DNA from: an uncultured Peptococcaceae bacterium
GTDB lineage: Bacteria; Bacillota; Desulfitobacteriia; Desulfitobacteriales; Syntrophobotulaceae
Assembly: GCA_937892995.1 (NCBI GenBank)
Contig: CALBJS010000015.1
Location: 1-6,272, forward strand
DNA: 6,272 nt
Direction: 5' to 3'
The position numbers and the translations under genes were made by a program. Each line of letters opens with the position of its first letter. Position 1 is the stretch's first letter. This document shows positions 5,842-6,272 of the stretch, in pieces. Below the pieces are notes generated by a model, which did no database searches, had not been told where the DNA came from, and was given only the letters and a program-made list of their open reading frames with translations.

Positions 5842-6272
5842 TTGATCTATCTGATCATTGGCAATGGCCCTGCAGGAGTGAGTGCCATCGAACGGATCCG
5901 GGAAATAGATTCTCAGGGAAAGATCATACTTGTTTCCGGAGAGAATAATCCTCCTTATAGTCGGATTATAACTCCTGAGTATATGGCAGCGGAAGTGGAA
6001 GAAGAAAGGCTCTTTTACCGAGGAAGTAATTTCTATGAACAATATAACGTGGAAACTCGGCTAGGTTGTAAGGTTACAAAGATTATCCCTCATAACAAGA
6101 TGGTTCTGCTGGATAACGGAGAGGAAATCGGTTATGATCGTTTGTTAATAGCTTCCGGCTCCAGGCCCTTCGTGCCCCCTTGGGCTGATACCGCAATCAA
6201 AGGGATTTTTACGCTCTGGGATAAAGCGGATTCAGAAGCTATCTCCAGACACTTGGTAGAGACCGGGGAGGC
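5842..6272 (+). CDS. FAD/NAD(P)-dependent oxidoreductase, pyridine nucleotide-disulfide type (3' end outside window)
   Basis: This is the N-terminal 143 residues of a flavoprotein of the NirB-like/NADH oxidase/rubredoxin reductase class. It starts at TTG (5842) behind an excellent SD and runs off the window with no stop. The Rossmann FAD motif GNGPAGVSA is at residues 7-15. It is followed by an acidic strand-turn-helix, a PPYSRIITPEYMA segment (39-51) typical of this class (compare PYSRP), and DRLLIASGSRP (about 107-117), the second FAD contact. The NAD(P)-binding half and any C-terminal domain lie beyond the window. Such a flavoprotein commonly accompanies CooS and CooF in anaerobes, where it is thought to exchange electrons between CooF and NAD(P)H. 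The same place here suggests it links the Fe-S proteins of this operon to the pyridine nucleotide pool. The preceding gene's stop is 19 bp upstream. Class assignment is firm; the electron partner is inferred. Confidence 0.88.
   Translation, partial: MIYLIIGNGPAGVSAIERIREIDSQGKIILVSGENNPPYSRIITPEYMAAEVEEERLFYRGSNFYEQYNVETRLGCKVTKIIPHNKMVLLDNGEEIGYDRLLIASGSRPFVPPWADTAIKGIFTLWDKADSEAISRHLVETGE

Overview
The window is a single co-directional (+ strand) block of seven tightly packed genes, almost all encoding iron-sulfur or flavin redox proteins. Strong AGGAGG-type Shine-Dalgarno (SD) sequences, two TTG starts, moderate GC (judged by eye) and the gene content suggest an anaerobic spore-former-type Bacillota. 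The protein flavour is that of Peptococcaceae such as Desulfosporosinus or Desulfitobacterium. That placement is an impression from sequence style, not the result of a search.

Layout: (1) 1-1152, the 3' part of a GlcD-type FAD-linked 2-hydroxyacid dehydrogenase, whose start lies before the window. (2) 1156-2457, its usual partner GlcF, with two ferredoxin-type clusters plus two complete CCG domains. (3) 2502-3029, a CooF/HycB-like protein with four [4Fe-4S] motifs. (4) 3045-4400, a short protein that aligns with the Ni-Fe carbon monoxide dehydrogenase CooS. It keeps the B-cluster cysteines at the same residue numbers but appears to have lost the D-cluster cysteines, every C-cluster ligand and a large piece of the N-terminal helical domain. 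(5) 4438-5184, a two-cluster ferredoxin domain fused to a domain I cannot name. (6) 5181-5822, an uncharacterised protein with a CGH...CxC motif, overlapping gene 5 by 4 bp. (7) 5842 to the end, the N-terminal part of an FAD/NAD(P)-dependent pyridine nucleotide-disulfide-type oxidoreductase. Gaps between genes are 3, 44, 15, 37, -4 and 19 bp. I see no terminator or promoter, so the whole block is probably one transcript or the inside of one. No stretch longer than 44 bases lacks a gene.

How the parts may work together: GlcD/GlcF would take electrons from a 2-hydroxyacid such as lactate or glycolate. Genes 3, 4 and 7 resemble the known CooF-CooS-FAD/NAD(P) oxidoreductase gene set, in which CO-derived electrons pass through CooF to a flavoprotein. 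Here the CODH position is held by what looks like a catalytically dead or repurposed CODH fold, joined by two uncharacterised proteins (genes 5 and 6). The most interesting possibility is an undescribed redox complex built on a CODH-derived scaffold that cannot oxidise CO by the known mechanism. The substrate, and whether glcDF functionally belongs with the rest, cannot be decided from this window.
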